Shown here in pieces: positions 63,172 to 64,000 of a stretch of DNA of 64,000 nt. The DNA is from Bacillota bacterium (GTDB lineage Bacteria > Bacillota > Clostridia > Lachnospirales > Lachnospiraceae), in the NCBI GenBank assembly GCA_023392615.1, contig JAEVYT010000014.1, positions 16,869 to 80,868 on the forward strand, given 5' to 3'. Under the pieces are notes generated by a model. That model was not told the origin of the DNA, did not search any database, and was given only the letters and a program-made list of their open reading frames with translations. Every line of letters begins with the position of its first letter. The first letter of the stretch is position 1. The position numbers were made by a program, and so were the translations under genes.

Positions 63172-64000
63172 CTGTAAGTCGCCAGTACATTATGGTAGAT
63201 GTCCTCGATTACTCTAAGCCCACCTGAAAATCCCGCATAATTCGTGGTTAGTACCAATCGGTATGGAGTGGGTACCGCCGCTGAAAGATAATCATATTCC
63301 TTCTCCTTCGCAAGTTCCTTATCCCATCCGCTACCAATGATAATTCCCCTACCATCGTGCTTTAGCCCACGAATGATATCCTGTGCCTTTCCTGCATCCG
63401 GTTCAAAATAAATCGGGATTTCTCTTTTATCTGAGGTGCTTTTTAGCTCCTTACGAATATCTTCGTGAAATCGGTCCGGTGTATTATCAACCACAAATTG
63501 TTCCTTGGGTACGATACCGACCTCGTGAAGTAAGAATTTACTTAGGGCAACAACATACCCGGCATCATGCAAAATATGTACATGATTTGGAAGTCCATAA
63601 CGAAACTCTAATAAAAATGTTGCCAAATTATCAATTTCTTCATAATAAGCATCCGATTCATGTTTGATAAATGCGAGTGCTTTTTCCTCGTTGATCTCAG
63701 CGCCCTGCTCCAGAGCAAATTTTACAACCTGTTTTAAAAACCGCTCTGTCTCATTCGCTCCGATTGGAATATGAGGAAACCAAGTATACTCTTGCTTATA
63801 TTTACTTTGTAAGTTATCTACGATTGGCTTTCCGTACCACGGGCTAACAAGTATATTAAAATTAGCTTTCGGTATAGATTCCCACTCACGTACACCACCA
63901 GATTCCGGACCGAATAAAACGTTCACATTTAAGCCAATTCCGGTTAGTAGACGCTTGTATTCGGATAGATTTCCCTTCCAGAATGGATCCTGATATGGTA
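63168..64000 (-). CDS. nitrogenase component 1 (NifK)-like subunit, 3' part
   Basis: 276 C-terminal residues; the reading frame is open to the right edge (PYQDPFWKGNLSEYKRLLTG is its first visible part). FKIGLNVNVLFGPESGG-like sequence (IGLNVNVLFGPESGG), NILVSPWYGKPIVDNL, GIIIGSGWDKELAKE and the end VLTTNYAGFSGGLRVIEDIY are those of nitrogenase component 1 beta-type subunits. There is no Cys in the visible part, so the cofactor-ligating Cys of an alpha subunit is absent, which fits NifK rather than NifD. A partner NifD- and NifH-like gene should lie beyond the edge. A GTG at 63926 is internal, not the start. Confidence 0.88.
   Translation of the reverse strand, partial: PYQDPFWKGNLSEYKRLLTGIGLNVNVLFGPESGGVREWESIPKANFNILVSPWYGKPIVDNLQSKYKQEYTWFPHIPIGANETERFLKQVVKFALEQGAEINEEKALAFIKHESDAYYEEIDNLATFLLEFRYGLPNHVHILHDAGYVVALSKFLLHEVGIVPKEQFVVDNTPDRFHEDIRKELKSTSDKREIPIYFEPDAGKAQDIIRGLKHDGRGIIIGSGWDKELAKEKEYDYLSAAVPTPYRLVLTTNYAGFSGGLRVIEDIYHNVLATYR

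Noticed and set aside
63168..63926. Complete 252-residue nitrogenase-like protein starting at GTG 63926
   Set aside because: The frame continues to the edge with conserved nitrogenase sequence, so the gene is cut by the window.

Overview
The window looks like chromosome of a low-GC, anaerobic, spore-forming-type Clostridium, most like the Lachnospiraceae (Lachnoclostridium phytofermentans group). The grounds are strong AGGAGG ribosome binding sites, frequent TTG and GTG starts, AT-rich spacers, ferredoxin-type enzymes and the families present. That assignment is inference; no rRNA or tRNA gene is visible. Nearly every gene lies on the minus strand. The plus-strand genes are an arsR regulator, a marR-MFS pair and a small flavin-type protein.

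1-23.5 kb: one large co-directional cell-surface polysaccharide cluster, read from 23.5 kb down past the left edge. In order of transcription it holds a fused chain-length regulator/tyrosine kinase, a PHP-type tyrosine phosphatase, a PglD/NeuD-type acyltransferase, a CapE/FnlA-type UDP-GlcNAc dehydratase, eight GT4 glycosyltransferase domains in seven genes, a Wzy-like polymerase, an FrhB-like Fe-S protein beside a pyruvyl transferase, a DUF115/MptE-like protein and a Wzm/Wzt ABC exporter. It ends with an aldo/keto reductase, a fused cytidylyltransferase-aminotransferase and a partial RmlD-like reductase. One glycosyltransferase (11037-12230) appears to start at an AUU codon.

23.7-36 kb: a tight four-gene operon for glycerophospholipid breakdown (GDPD, lysophospholipase, UMF1-type MFS, phosphodiesterase). 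Next come a tandem P-II protein with a duplicated DUF1538 membrane protein, then ferritin, Bcp peroxiredoxin, a MASE3-GGDEF cyclase, an overlooked 42-residue cysteine-containing peptide gene with its own promoter and a Zur-like palindrome, an NRAMP metal transporter and a YczE-type membrane protein.

36-48 kb: a QueG-like Fe-S protein, a carboxymuconolactone decarboxylase-like protein, an ECF sigma factor, a PAS-GGDEF protein next to an RsbQ-like hydrolase, a two-component system with a BcrAB-type ABC transporter, a CPA1 Na+/H+ antiporter and a DUF4491 protein.

48-58 kb: regulator/effector pairs whose operators can be read directly: ArsR with nitroreductase and flavoprotein, MarR with a DHA2 exporter, MerR with an MFS exporter (19-bp promoter spacer), and HxlR divergent from a flavin-type protein. 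A NUDIX hydrolase with a possible CUG start and a sigma/DUF4179 anti-sigma pair are also here.

58-64 kb: a sulfonate/nitrate-type ABC transporter, an O-acetylhomoserine sulfhydrylase-like enzyme, a NifX-like protein and the 3' part of a NifK-like nitrogenase component 1 gene running off the right edge. This looks like a nitrogenase-like sulfur-scavenging locus comparable to methylthio-alkane reductase systems, and it is the most interesting lead in the window. A matching inverted repeat sits at the 3' ends of two unrelated genes, at 16.0 kb and 63.1 kb.
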